Notes: generated by a model not told the origin, from the sequence alone. Counted from the stretch's first letter, positions 23,065-34,170 are shown. The stretch: 64,000 nucleotides of DNA from Gnetum montanum (GCA_015680685.1 MNCI01010845.1:77879-141878), one strand, 5' to 3'. Program-made: numbers and translations.

Positions 23065-23429
23065 CTGCAATCACACGGGGCCAATCGTTAGTAAGGTTGT
23101 TACCAAAGTTAGGTTATACCTTACTTCTTGTCTTAATGAATTTGCTTTATCTCTATGTGACGTTAATTAAAATGTCCCTAAAAGATTATAATATTTAATC
23201 CTCTTTGCTTAGGTGATTTCCAAATCTAGTTTCTTGGTATAACTAAGGAGATGAAATTGTTTTTTGGGCATTTATCCTTAATTTTATAACTAATTACCCT
23301 TAATAATGTCCTTCGGGTGATGATGAATTTCAAAAAAAATTATGTGCTATTCGACACGTGCCCCTCCCCCACGACTAAGCTGAACACTCCAAGTTCAAGT
23401 AGGTTCAAACGAAATGAAAATCAAAGTAC
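23065..23429 (-). other. Predicted intron before the 3' ORF of element B
   Basis: The donor reads CGCAG|GTACTTTG and the acceptor GTGATTGCAG|ATGG, with a perfect TTACTAAC branch-like sequence about 30 bases before the acceptor. Length is 365 bases. Gy1 has a donor and an acceptor at the same places. A TTAGTCGTGGGGGAGGGG box lies within the intron near 23361-23380. Confidence 0.5.
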
Positions 23430-23544
23430 CTGCGAGCGAGTTATGGATATGAAAGCAAGAGATGTGCAAGCTCAAGTCATAGAGAGAAATTTGAAAAACT
23501 TCCCCCACGTGAACAGTTGTAAATGATGTTGATTAGCATAGGGG

Positions 23545-23650
23545 GGTTGCATATATATTTTTTTTTTGATGTGATATCGTGTACACGATAGCGTAGACGT
23601 GATATTGCGTCGACCGTGATATCACGTACGCGATATCGTGGCCTATCGAT
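23545..23650 (-). promoter_or_regulatory. Internal GATATC cluster and TATA box of element B
   Basis: TATATAT at 23550-23558 stands downstream (minus strand) of a cluster of GATATC-type palindromes at 23568-23646, including CACGATATCGCG, GTGATATCACG and ACGATATCACA. The order and spacing copy the LTR promoter of the same element. It lies about 120 bases before the predicted splice donor of the 3' ORF unit. Confidence 0.55.
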
Positions 23651-24864
23651 GTTAGGGCACTTTATAGAATGTACCAAATTTTTAATATTTTTTTGAAATT
23701 AAATGATGTAAACTAAGGACATATAGATGAGTGTTAAAAGGTTCTAGGATAATTCAACTAGTTTTGAAGGCATGAAAATTATGATGGTGTGGTATTTATC
23801 AATAAGGACCTCGAATGGTAAGGGGGAGAAAAATGCTATGTGATTGTTCATAGGAACATTTGAATCAGAGGGATAGTAATAAGGGAAAGAATATCATTGA
23901 AAATACACTGAGGTAATAGATGGTGTGTGGATGATGTGTTATGAGTGCAAATTAAAAAAAATTATGCAAGTGGGTCCTCCCCAAAGAAGGTTCCAGCCTC
24001 TAATGCCCTTGTGTAACCACACCTTAAAATGTTTGTAGGTACTAGAAGGGTTAAATGTAATCCACACTAGTTCCACAAAACACACACATGTAAGTATCAC
24101 CAGAATGAGGTAAGAATTCTACGCTATATGAGACACAAGCTACAATTACATGAACAGCAAGATGAGATGGACTATAGAAGGGATTGTAGAGATTGGGACA
24201 TGAGGTAACTGACCTAGGGCACAATGAATCCTACGTGTAAGGCATGATTAATATGTCATTGACGCATCATTCCAAGATCAGGACCAAGTCCATTCCTATG
24301 ATTAGTTACACCACATTGTTTCATCCCATAATGAGCGACTATGAGAGTACCATAACAACAAGGCGTACGATCACTTGGCATTTTGTTCAAGGGAGGAGTG
24401 ATTTTTGCTTTGTGGCACTTTCTTTGTTTTTTTTTTTTTTGAATGCTGAATCTAGAGAAGTTGCCAACCTTTAGGCATGGGTGCATATCTTTCTAGTGGG
24501 ACCCCTTAGAATAGCATTGGATTTTCAAGTGCCTTTTGATTACTCTTACTTCCATTTTGCATTAGATCTACAAGGATCTTAGTANNNNNNNNNNNNNNNN
24601 NNNNNNNNNNNNNNNNNNNNNNNNNNNNNNNNNNNNNNNNNNNNNNNNNNNNNNNNNNNNNNNNNCCAAATAATTGATCACTCGAGACTCGATAACATAG
24701 AACACACCTCAACCAACGAGCCACATGAGTGTTTTATTCATAGATGAGATTACTTATAAAAAGATAAAAAGACAAAAAGGTAACAAAAAAGAAATTGAAA
24801 AACTGGAAAACAAAAAATTGTAAGCTTAAAGAAAATGAAAAATATTTATTAATCCTGCTTGTTA
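23651..24864 (-). other. Spacer of element B
   Basis: It is non-coding and matches the Gy1 spacer (AAGTGGGTCCTCC around 23965, as in Gy1 near 5057, and AGGCATGGGTGCATATC near 24475). It contains the 81-base N gap. The short open frames on both strands are not conserved in Gy1. Confidence 0.6.
24585..24665. other. Assembly gap
   Basis: There are 81 unknown bases inside the spacer of element B. Any frame called across it is meaningless. Confidence 0.95.
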
Positions 24865-26900
24865 TTAGAATGGGGGATATCCTCCATAACTAAAATGTTG
24901 AGCATGGAAAGGATTAATAAATAAAAGATGAGGATCTTTGCATGTTGGAAATATCAAAACTTGGTCATATTCACCCCATTGGGGTTCACACACCTGATTA
25001 TAGTAAGCATAGTAGGGAAATTTATAAGATGTGGTTCCTGGGTAAAGAGTTGACCCACAATGATACTTGAGACCATAAGATGGCATGCAAGAATCGGGAT
25101 GATTCCCTCCATGGTTGTATTCATTGGGTTGTATGGTTGTTGGAGTGTTAATTGGTGGCCCTAATGAAGTAACACAAGGCATCGGGTTCGAGGAGAATGA
25201 TGCACCATAGTGTTGGACTTATGCTGAGTTGGAGAATGCAATGGCCTTGGAATTGTGTTGTCCCTTCCTACGGTCATGTCTAAAGAAGGGACACCTTTGA
25301 TGTTGAGGAGGTCTCTCACTACTATTGGCAATAGTAGCACAAGTAATGTTCATGGGATTATTGTTGTGGTGCAGATACTTTAGGAACAGTTGGTGGCAAT
25401 GTAGAAGGAGAAAAAGGATGAGAATGTTGAAATTTAGGAGAAGTGTAAGATACACAAGGTGATGGTTGTGTTGAGGACATGGGCTGATAGTACTGAGGGG
25501 AATAATAATGCGGTGAGATAGAGTATGTTGACTCAGTCAGGGAAACATGATGTTGAACTAGATAAACATTTGGATTCGAATGATACGGAGGGTGTCCCTA
25601 GTGTAGGGATGGCTTCCCCCATGACTTGGATTATTGCCACTATTATCGAACACAGTATCTCTGTACGAACTCTGGGTGTGACGTGCTTCCCCAATGCTCA
25701 TATAAATGTAACAAGATTGGGCATTGGCCCTTGGGGTGATCATACAGGCAAATGTTGCATTCATACGTATGATTGGCAGTTGAGCTCTTATTTTCTTCAT
25801 CCTTTCTTTCCGATTGTCTAATGATATTTTGTCATGCTTCTCAGGTTTTCAAAACTCTATCTCCAATAATATTGATATATTCTCCACACTTTTTATGCAT
25901 CCATTCCAGCCTCTTATTGATCTTTGCTTCGATTTCACCTAATGATTGTTGTACTAGAAAAGATGGTTCTTCCTCCTTGAGATAGGTTGATTTCTCCTTT
26001 TTATGATTATGGACCTCTATTAAGTTGAGATTTTGGCCCTGTTGATGTTTTTCAACACTCTCCCATCTAGCCATTTCTCCTTCTTCTTTTGCTACCCACT
26101 TAATAAGCTCTTGGAATTGATGGGTTCTTAGTTTGTATAGTTGACCTTGGGCATACATCACTAGGGCCTCTCTTGTTTCATCACAAAGCCCATCAACGAT
26201 ATGGTACATTAGCCTTTCCTTGGAGAACTCATGGCCTGGATAGTTGTTTAACGGTGCATAATATCTTTCTAAGGCCATGTCTAAGGGTTCATGTTGTGCT
26301 TGTTTCCACTCTTGGATTTGTTTACTCAAGGCTGACACTCTTGCGTAGGTTTGATATCTTTCATTAAAGAGTTCTACCATTGTTGGCCAATGTCAAATTA
26401 AATTTGGTTTTAATGATCTATACCATACTTTTTCTTGGCCAACGAGTGTCATAGGAAAGAGCTTAAGTTTTTTCCAACCATTATCAATGTTGTCCCATGC
26501 ACAAGCATCGTAGAAGGCTTGTAAATGTTGTTGCAGATCTAAGTCATAACCTCCTGAGAAATTGGAAAAGTTCTTTAAATCGAGCTTGGGTAGGTGGCTC
26601 TCTTTACAATACCTATAGGAGATTCGAACAGCCTCTTGTATTTGCGTTAGGCTTATAGTGGCCAATAGGGGTTCATCATCATTGAGTAAGTTATGCTTTC
26701 ATGCATTGGGATGATGCTGCCTTTGTTTATGTTTATAAGAAACCCCCACCTTAGATTGCATACTCCAACCTTCATTTTCATATAATTCATTGGTTCTCCA
26801 ATGAATTGCCTCACTAGATGTGGCATTATTGTAGTCTTGTATGAGAGGCATGGTTCTAAAATTGTGTGTGAATTTGTATGTGAATTTTTGTAATTATTTC
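24865..26900 (-). pseudogene. Gag of element B
   Basis: The capsid-like core reads NFSGGYDLDLQQHLQAFYDA, then WKKLKLFPMTLVGQEKVWYRS. After one in-frame TGA it continues MVELFNERYQTYARVSAL for 179 open codons. A frameshift separates this from the zinc knuckle ECNICLYDHPKGQCP, with spacing C-x2-C-x3-H-x4-C as in Gy1, Gy2 and Gy3. The tail is rich in Pro, Ser and Tyr and ends GGYPPF at a TTAGTTATGG-type box. The long charged N-terminal region of Gy1 and Gy2 gag is missing here. Gag is the only structural gene of this copy. Confidence 0.75.
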
Positions 26901-26973
26901 TTCCTAAAAGATATATCATTAATTCCTATAAAACGACCTTGTATGATATAACTAATCTAGATAACTAGCACCG

Positions 26974-26993
26974 TCCTTGGCAACGGTGCCAAT
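26974..26993 (-). other. Primer binding site of element B
   Basis: Minus-strand TTGGCACCGTTGCCAAGGAC directly follows the LTR end. Of the three PBS copies in the window it is nearest to the Athila consensus TTGGCGCCGTTGCCGGGGA. Confidence 0.8.
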
Positions 26994-27305
26994 GATGAGT
27001 GGCAAGGTACCCCTACACTCAACCATAAGAATATGAGTTTTTCATGCACAATCCAGTCGAACTCTGTAGACAGACTAGTTGTGGTATCCAGACAGTTACT
27101 CGTAGATCGCAGTTCGATGTCTTCTCACACTAGACTAAACCATACATGACAAAGCTAATACTAGTCCATGTGGGAAGACAGCGAACTATAATCTACGAAT
27201 AACTGTTTGGATACTACAACTAGTCCATCTACGGAGTTCGACCGGATTGTGCGTGAATTGCTCATCTTTGTATGGTTGAGTGTAGGGGTACCTCGCCACT
27301 CATCA
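26994..27305. repeat. Aberrant 5' LTR: inverted pair of LTR 3' ends
   Basis: From the PBS outward, about 140 bases of LTR 3' end (TGATGAGTGGCAAGG and following) run normally. Then, within 27122-27136, the sequence switches into an inverted copy of the same LTR end that finishes CGCCACTCATCA at the target duplication. U3, the TATA box and the GATATC cluster are all missing. The two arms differ at many positions but pair along most of their length. The element therefore ends in U5 on both sides. Confidence 0.8.
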
Positions 27306-29444
27306 ATACTAAATATAATATTCATAAGGGTCTAGTTGCCTATATGAATATTGTTTCCTTGGTGATGGCATTTCCCACATTTGCAGTTGCTGCCATTGCT
27401 ATTGATATTGCTCTTGTGGTTGAGGGTAGGCTCCACTTGGGTAATATGTTGGCTGGAAGGGATTCCTAATATTACCTTGAGGATAAGACAATATTCTAGG
27501 CATCTGCTTCTTGACAAAGCTTGGATTGAGTTCATGCACCCCATATTCCTACAAGTGGACCATAACAGAACAACATCCCTTAGGATGTTCATGCTAGCAC
27601 ACATTGCATCCTTCCTCTTCCTTTGAACTAGAGTTATTGTATCTTTCAACAGTAGCAAATTTTTCTTTATAATTATAACTTTCTTGTTCATAATCTCTTT
27701 TCTTTTTCCTTTCCCTACCCCTATGAAGTTCTTGTTTAGTCTTTTCTTTCACAATCTTTGGGGCTATAGCAAATTTTTCATCCACTGAATCCTAGACTTT
27801 CTCTACCTTAGCCACTATATCATTGACTATTTTTTGAATAGGTAGAGTCTTTTTCTAAATAACATCGTCCAGGGTTTCATCCTATTACTTGTTGCATATC
27901 CACACATCTTTTTGTCTAATTAATGGATCTCTATTGTACTCCTCAACTGATTCCCTTTTTCTTAGCTCACCTTCCTCATTTACTACTTAGTCAGTTATTC
28001 TTTGAATGCAATTGATGATCATTTTTGATAGCCTTCCTTGGGTGTAAACCCCAAGAGTCTCTCTAGTTTTACTTTGTAGCCTATTTAGAATATGCCTAAG
28101 CTATTCCCTTGGTAAGAATCCATGGCATGGACATTTGTGCAACAATGAATAGTATCTACCCATTGCTGCATCAAGGGTCTCATGAGTCCCTTGCTTCCAT
28201 CCTTGGATTTTTTTTCCTTAAATTAGATACTTTTCAATAAGTTTGGTATTTATCGTTGAAGAGTTCAAGCATGGTACTCCATCTTCTAATTGATTTAGGT
28301 TCCAATGACTTGTACCAACTCTCTACTTCCTTCACACTTGTTTTGGGAAACAACTTTAATTTTTTCCAATCACTTTCAATATTTTGGAGGGCAGAGGCAT
28401 CATGAAAAGCTTGAAGGTAATGTTGTGGATTAGCATTATAGCCACCTTCAAATCTTGGCATATTGTTCATGTCTAGTCATTTGATTCAGCTATCTCTCAC
28501 ATGCCTGGTTGGTTTATTGATAACTTCCTAAATGTTTATCATGCTTCGAGTTTCCATGAGGGGTTCATCATCGTCGACAGGTTTGTATGCTCTGTTGTAG
28601 TGGTGACCCCTTCTGCGCTCATACCATTCTTGATCTTCTCTTCAATCCCTTCATCTCCTTCATTCATATTCTTTATCTTTGATATCAGAGTGTATTGAAT
28701 ATCGGTCATGATGGTCATGAGTCCTCCTTTCTTTCCTATCATAATCTTGGTACTTGTGTCTTCTTCTGTCAAAGTCCATCAATGATCGTGATGAGGTAGA
28801 TGAGGTATTTTTCTCCTTTCATGACTCTTATATGCTTCTTTATAGGATTTGGTAGGAAACCTTGGCCTTGAGTCTCACTTACACCTTGAGTTAGTAGCCT
28901 CCCCCTTAGATGTCTCTACTAGAGTGGAGTGAAGTTGGGATTTGACAGGTTCCTCAAGTCTGATGATAGGTGTTTTTGAAGGTTCCACATGATTTTGGTG
29001 GAGTTGCTCTGAAATAAATGCATTAGCATCAAGTTCCTCCAAGACAACAGAAGTGTTAACCTACTTTCATTTTCTATTTACATGTTTGATCTCCATGGCA
29101 ACATCTCTTCTCATATGCTCCTTTGTGGGTTCATAGGGTCTTGTCTTGTGCTAAAGCACATGATACCCTTCCTAGATCTGGTCTAACTACATTCCCCTTA
29201 ACGTAGTTTAGATTATGTTAAGTGCTACACGTACTAGAGGTAGGACTATGTTTCCTTACATGTCCCTCCACCTCATTTGATTAACCTAATGAAAGATGAA
29301 AGTGAAGGCTAGATGATAAGGATTAGTGTGAGCATAAGTAATTTTTGTTTGCATTGGCATCACCCATTCTTCTTTATCAATGATTTTATCATTAATTCTT
29401 CTTATCTCCTTGGCAAGTGATAATGTATCTCTGTTTGAGGCCAT
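27306..29444 (-). pseudogene. Gy2 gag, N-terminal and core part
   Basis: The ATG at 29444 (MASNRDTLSLAKE) aligns with the Gy1 start. A charged region (KIKNMNEGDEGIEEKIKNG) leads to the core MPRFEGGYNANPQHYLQAFH, WKKLKLFPKTSV and IRRWSTMLELFNDKYQTY. The zinc knuckle CNVC-x3-HPKGCC lies near 27560-27600, with its third spacer residue altered to a stop. It then reads PRDVVLLWSTCRN-like tail frames up to the element B insertion site, where ATACT at 27306-27310 is the right target duplication. Confidence 0.75.
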
Positions 29445-29571
29445 GTTTGTGACTATGACGTTGGTTAAGTGTGCATAACTTATTTAGGGTTATTGAAAAA
29501 TTAGGATGTTGACTTTGGGTTTCTAACACCACAAACTTTGAAAAATCAATTACTAAGCATACATTGACTTG

Positions 29572-29590
29572 TCCCCAACAACAATGCCAA
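29572..29590 (-). other. Primer binding site of Gy2
   Basis: Minus-strand TTGGCATTGTTGTTGGGGA differs from the Athila primer site at a few positions, mostly C-to-T or G-to-A. It abuts the LTR. Confidence 0.7.
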
Positions 29591-30487
29591 TGATGAGTGG
29601 TGGAGTAGTCCAACATTCAATCATACAAGATATGAGTGTTCATGCCTAGCCCGGTCAAATTTTGTAGACAAGGAAATTTGATTATGCTAGTAAGTAATTT
29701 TAGTTCATGATTGTTGTCTTCCCATGTGAGCTAGTAAAATCAATGCATATGATTTAACTCACAATGAGGTGTATGATAACTAATGTAGTTTTGGCCATTT
29801 TGCTCCTAGTAAGCATAAGGTAAATGAAAGTGGTTTCTAAGTCTAAGTAAACAAAAAATAAATTTAATATAGCCTAGGAAATGGACATCCATTCTTGACT
29901 CTCTAAACATGTCTTGGAATTATGTATTCATTATTGGGACTACCAAGTATCTTGCTACTGGGCAAACCAAGTAATAATACTACTAGGTTACCAAATGATC
30001 ACACTTAATGCTCAGAATCAATCGTATCCATTCTAATTAACAATAATAAAAGTAAAGTTCATGGAAAAGTAAGTCAGTAACTAGGAAAATAGTAAACGTT
30101 ATTCTAAGTCAAAGCAACAAACATTAGTATAAATAAGCAGTAAAGAAATATAAGTGATGCTGAAATGATGCAAAGTAATCTCAATCTTTATTTTCAGTCA
30201 TGAAACATGTCCAAGTACAATAAAGACTCCATTCAATCACTTAACATCACACTGTGGGCATACATTGCTAAGTGCTAAAATCAAGAAAATAAAATGACAG
30301 AATTTTGCTAAGGCTGAAATGAAACTGCTACTAAACCATGCACCTAAGTGTCGTATTTATAGGCCTACACATGTTTGCAATATCAGATATTAGACATCAT
30401 AGCTTGTGCTCTAATATCGGGGATTTGATATCATGGCTCTGATATTGGATACCTAATATTGTAGCTATCAAAAAATGCAACTTATCA
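29591..30487 (-). repeat. 5' LTR of Gy2
   Basis: It begins TGATGAGTGGTGG and ends CTTATCA in plus-strand reading, 897 bases. Its inner part matches the other Athila-like LTRs, including the ACTACTAGGTTACCAAATGAT-like segment near 29980. The 3' partner is not in the window. Confidence 0.75.
30354..30470 (-). promoter_or_regulatory. Gy2 LTR promoter
   Basis: TATAAATA at 30354-30361 (minus strand) is followed upstream by degenerate GATATC palindromes (GATATT, AATATCGG, TGATATCATGG, CTGATATTGG) to about 30470. The plan is the same as in element B but the motif has drifted. Confidence 0.55.
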
Positions 30488-30679
30488 AAGAGTACCCCAC
30501 ATGCATTCAAATAGACATTAAAGTATTCTTAGAGCTTCTATCATAATATTCATTTGATTCACATTGTTCATAGCTCTATTAATAAAGTTTGTGAATAATA
30601 TTTTTTCTACATTATTGGGTACTCTACTAGAAAAGAGAATGAGTACTTAAGCTCAAGGTAACTAGGCTAGGGTAAAGTG

Positions 30680-32473
30680 TCAGGTAGGTTTTAGACAAAA
30701 TTGCTTCACTATTGATCACTTAGTTACTCTTAAACACAACATGGAGTTTACAAAAATGCTTAATAAAGAGGTTTCATTTGTTTTATTGATTTTGCAAAAG
30801 TATATGATTTAGTGATCCATACAAAACCATGGTTGTGCTTAGATAAAATTGGCCTTGCTTGAGATTTGATTGCAACAACTTAAAGGTTGTATAAGGAAGT
30901 GATTATTGAAATTATAGATAGATACTCAAAGAAAAAATTTTGATTTCAAACAAAAATTGGAGTTATGCAAGATTGTCCACTTTCTCCAACTCTTTTTAAT
31001 ATCTTTATTGATGAAATGCAGTAATGGTTGTGCAACAAGCAAGATAGTCATGTTATCAAAATTGGATCCCAATTAGTGAATCTTCTTTTATATGCAGATG
31101 ATTTTTCCTTAATTGCCACTACTATAGAAGGTATGCAAGATATATTGAAAATTTTAGAAAATTATTTTCATTCATCTAGTCTTCAAGTAAATGTAGATAA
31201 AACCAAATTGATGATCTAGCATAGAACAAATATCTATTATAACTTCTATTTTGGAGGTTCTAGTGCATAAATAATAGACTATTTTAAATATTTGGATCTT
31301 ATTGATATGGAAAATTACATGTGGGGGAAGTGCATTAAAGAAAAAATAGTAGGAAGTTGCAAGGCTTTGTATGCTTCCAAAATCAAGTGCAAGGACTTAA
31401 GATTCTAGGCATAGAAGGTCAAAAAATAAATATTTCAGTTATCATGTATTCTATTGTATTGTGTGGGTGTGTTTTTTGGAGACCTAGACTCGGTACTAAA
31501 CTTTGAAAAGATATTGAAAGAATGCAAAAAAATAAAAATAAAAAAAAAATCAAATTCTCAATGATTTAAAGATGAAGATGCAAGCACCTTACTCAATGTT
31601 ATTATATGAATGTGATTATTACCTTTAAAAGTAGAAGCCTTATGTCAATTCATTACAAATTCTCTAAAGTAGTTTTCTAAATTAGTTCTTGAGGATTCAC
31701 AAGACTATTATGAGTATATTTAGGGGATGTAATAGTTGAGAAAATGGAATATCTCGTGGGAGGACATGTCATAAAATCTTAAGCATATTTACCAACTAGT
31801 CAAGAAGAAGGTTTTACCACAGATGTGATTTAATGTGGAAGGTAAGAAACAATTTTATTTATGCCACATTAGATCTAATAAACTAGATGTAGAAGCTCAT
31901 TATCTCTCAGCTACTATTCCAATAAAGTATCAGAATTTTTTTAGCAAGCTTAAATTAAGTTTTCACTATCTTGAAATTAAAAATAAAAGACGGATTCAAC
32001 TCCCTCGAGAAGAGCACATTTGTAGGTTGTGCAGATTAGGAGCCCTTAAAGATGAGTTACCTATATTTCTTTATTCTGATGTGATTGTCCATTTGAGATA
32101 GTGTTATAATGTTATAGAAAAAAAACCTAATGGTTTGTTTTTAATGCCCCTATTCATTCTTGGTTAATTTGTAGAGTCTATCTTTATTTTTCATAAAAAT
32201 ATAATATTTTTCCAATAGATCCTATGGGTCTTCAGATATAATAAAGTTTTATTTCATTCATTCTTTCATATTTCAAGATTCATTTCTAGAACCTTTTAAA
32301 TCAAAATCTTTTTTTTTGATTTATTTCAAGTAATTGCTTTTGTGCTTCTGTAGGTCTCACTTTTTAGCTTTTTGTTAATGCATCCTATGACTAGCTTCAT
32401 CATGATGCTCCACATATTATAGTTATCTCCTTTAAAAAGGAAACTGTATGAAGGGGAATAAAAGAAAAAAAAA
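30680..32473 (+). pseudogene. LINE (L1-type) reverse transcriptase and C-terminal remnant
   Basis: The start reads CFTIDHLVTLKH, a LINE RT motif. It continues with GVMQDCPLSPTLFNIFID and the active site LLYADDFSLIA (YADD at 31091-31102) and QVNVDKTKLMI. Downstream, IQLPREEHICRLCRLGALKD is the cysteine-bearing C-terminal motif of plant LINEs. There are several frameshifts and stops between them. The endonuclease domain is not seen. The A-rich run at 32461-32473 may be the remains of the poly(A) tail. Confidence 0.8.
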
Positions 32474-32498
32474 ACACACACACACACACACACACACA
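32474..32498. repeat. AC microsatellite
   Basis: About twelve CA units directly follow an A-rich run. They may have grown out of the LINE poly(A) tail. Confidence 0.9.
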
Positions 32499-33254
32499 TT
32501 TTTTATTAAAAATTATTCATTATTTTTGCAAGCATGATGTTAGGTGTTTCGTTATGCATGCAAATCTTCTTGTAAGGAAACTCTTCAAATTAGTGTAATC
32601 TCTAAACAACCCTACAAAATTATAAAGTGTAGATTCTTTAAGGAAAAAATAAAAATAGCAAGAGATACACAACCATGTTAATGACGAAGTGTTAGCCAAA
32701 TATCCTACTTATACTTATCTATCTTTTTATTTACTGTAAAATTTACTGAAAAATTCTTAATTAAAGAATTAAACAAAACATAATGTTGTGTGTACTTTAC
32801 AAGGGAAGAGTCTTCTTGCTCTCACATTCAACTAGCATTTGAAATTGAAAGTATTTTAATTGTCATAGATTGTTTATATTAATACTTAACCATGATATAT
32901 GTTAACCAACCACCTATCTAGCTTACAAATTGTAGTCCCGAATTTTGCAAGAAATGCAATGCCTCATTAGCTTCAATGCTTCATCACATAATGAAATTGA
33001 CATGTGACACATACCATATATGCATCTCTTCATCTCCTTACCTCCATCATCATCCATGGTAATTGCTCCATGCATATTTTAAAAGTTCATGTTCTCGTTA
33101 TCATACTAAGAATCGAGAATAGGGCAAAGTAGAATGTTTTGAGAAAGGACTAGACACAAACTATAATGAATGAATTAAGAACAATGATCCCATACCCTTA
33201 CGTAGTTAAGGATCTCCATGCAACTAATCTTTCCCAAAATGGTAGGTACATCTA
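32499..33254. other. AT-rich sequence, nothing recognised
   Basis: No domain, RNA gene or LTR end is visible between the LINE and Gy3. It is probably old intergenic sequence that formed the Gy3 target. Confidence 0.5.
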
Positions 33255-33814
33255 TGATGAGCAACGAGATACCCCTACACCTAACCATATGAATCACAAG
33301 TGTTCATGGATGATCTAATAAAATTCCATGGTTGGGACTAGTTGTGTATCTAAATTGTTATGCTTTGATCGCAGTTCACTATCTTCTCACTTGGACTAGT
33401 TGTAGCTTTTTCACTTATGGTTTAGTCCAAAGTGAGGCATATGATTAATGTTGTCTAGCCCTATGCTGCTCCTAATGACAATAAAGACATAAATTAATTA
33501 AGCTAATCAATAGTGAAAAGTACAAACCTAAATTAGCCTACGTGTAATGAGTATCCATTCCTAATCATCTACACATACCTTCGACTTCGTGTAACTATTG
33601 CTCCTAAAATATTTTAACTTTGGAGAAATCAAATTGCAAGAGCTTCATTATCTATGACCAAAACTAATTTGAAAACTGTGAGCGCAAGCGCTATATTTAT
33701 AAGCCAACATATACCCTGCAATATTGGATATTCAACATCATGTCTTGGGCTCTGACATCAGGTAGTCAATGTTGAGGCATCCAATATCGAATCCAGTCAA
33801 AACATGATTCATCA
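33255..33814 (-). repeat. 3' LTR of Gy3, internally deleted
   Basis: The edges are TGATGAGCAAC and GATTCATCA, 560 bases. Compared with the LTR of element B it lacks a central stretch of roughly 280 bases. A TATAAATA box is at 33694-33701 (minus strand), and drifted GATATC-type repeats (AATATTGGATATTC and others) lie at about 33720-33795. Confidence 0.7.
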
Positions 33815-34170
33815 AGCATCATTGAGTCATGTTGGCAATAAAGCACTTTTATTAGAAAATAAGGAAAATTCACACTAAAATAAAGCAGAGTATACTAGAA
33901 ATTGTAAAAATATTCAAGAAAAATAAAACATAATAATGGTGTTGTAAATTTTTTTTGGAAAAATAATAGAGTAAAACAAAAATGATATAGAAAAAAAGAA
34001 AGTGTAAAAAAAGGGTGTAAAAAAAAGTAGAAAAAATAAGGATCCAATTATATAGTTAGCATGGATAGCCATCTCCCCCACAAATAAGTTAAAAGGAGGA
34101 GATCTGAAAGATTGCGTGAGGTCATCCATCCATTGAGACATTGCTTCCATTGGCTTGCTTAGGCTCATGG
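33815..34170 (-). other. Short A-rich spacer of Gy3
   Basis: It is low complexity, rich in A on the plus strand, and matches only the integrase-proximal end of the Gy1 spacer. A CATCTCCCCCACAAATAAG motif (minus-strand sense TTATTTGTGGGGGA) near 34070 is the PPT-like box. Confidence 0.6.

Larger units (their letters stand above)
21263..27305 (-). mobile_element. Element B, non-autonomous Athila-like insertion
   Basis: Both ends are TGATGAG/CTCATCA and both flanks are ATACT, so this is a clean insertion of 6043 bases. On the minus strand it has an aberrant 5' LTR, a PBS (TTGGCACCGTTGCCAAGGAC), gag, a spacer, a 3' ORF, a PPT and a 3' LTR. Protease, RT, RNase H and integrase are absent, so it depended on enzymes from relatives. 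The zinc knuckle, spacer motifs and 3' ORF match Gy1. A gap of 81 N lies inside the spacer. Confidence 0.85.
19428..30487 (-). mobile_element. Gy2, Athila-like element, pol deleted, split by element B
   Basis: On the minus strand the order is 5' LTR, PBS, gag, protease and then directly the post-integrase spacer. RT, RNase H and integrase are missing, as are the 3' ORF and the 3' LTR. Element B interrupts gag. Removing element B and one copy of ATACT restores a gag sequence collinear with that of Gy1 (around 10285-10320). The left end is truncated at the SINE-like block. Confidence 0.8.

Noticed and set aside
24506-24724. Minus-strand frame across the N gap
   Set aside because: More than a third of its codons are unknown bases, so it has no support.
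23065-24864. Spacer of element B as a fossil second LTR
   Set aside because: It has a TATA box, palindromes and PPT-like boxes, but the order differs from the LTR (the PPT-like box is over 1 kb from the palindromes) and no TG...CA ends or matching repeat were found.
21263-27305. Element B as a DNA transposon with long terminal inverted repeats
   Set aside because: Both ends are inverted copies of each other, but a PBS, gag, a PPT and a complete LTR show that it is a retrotransposon with one faulty LTR.
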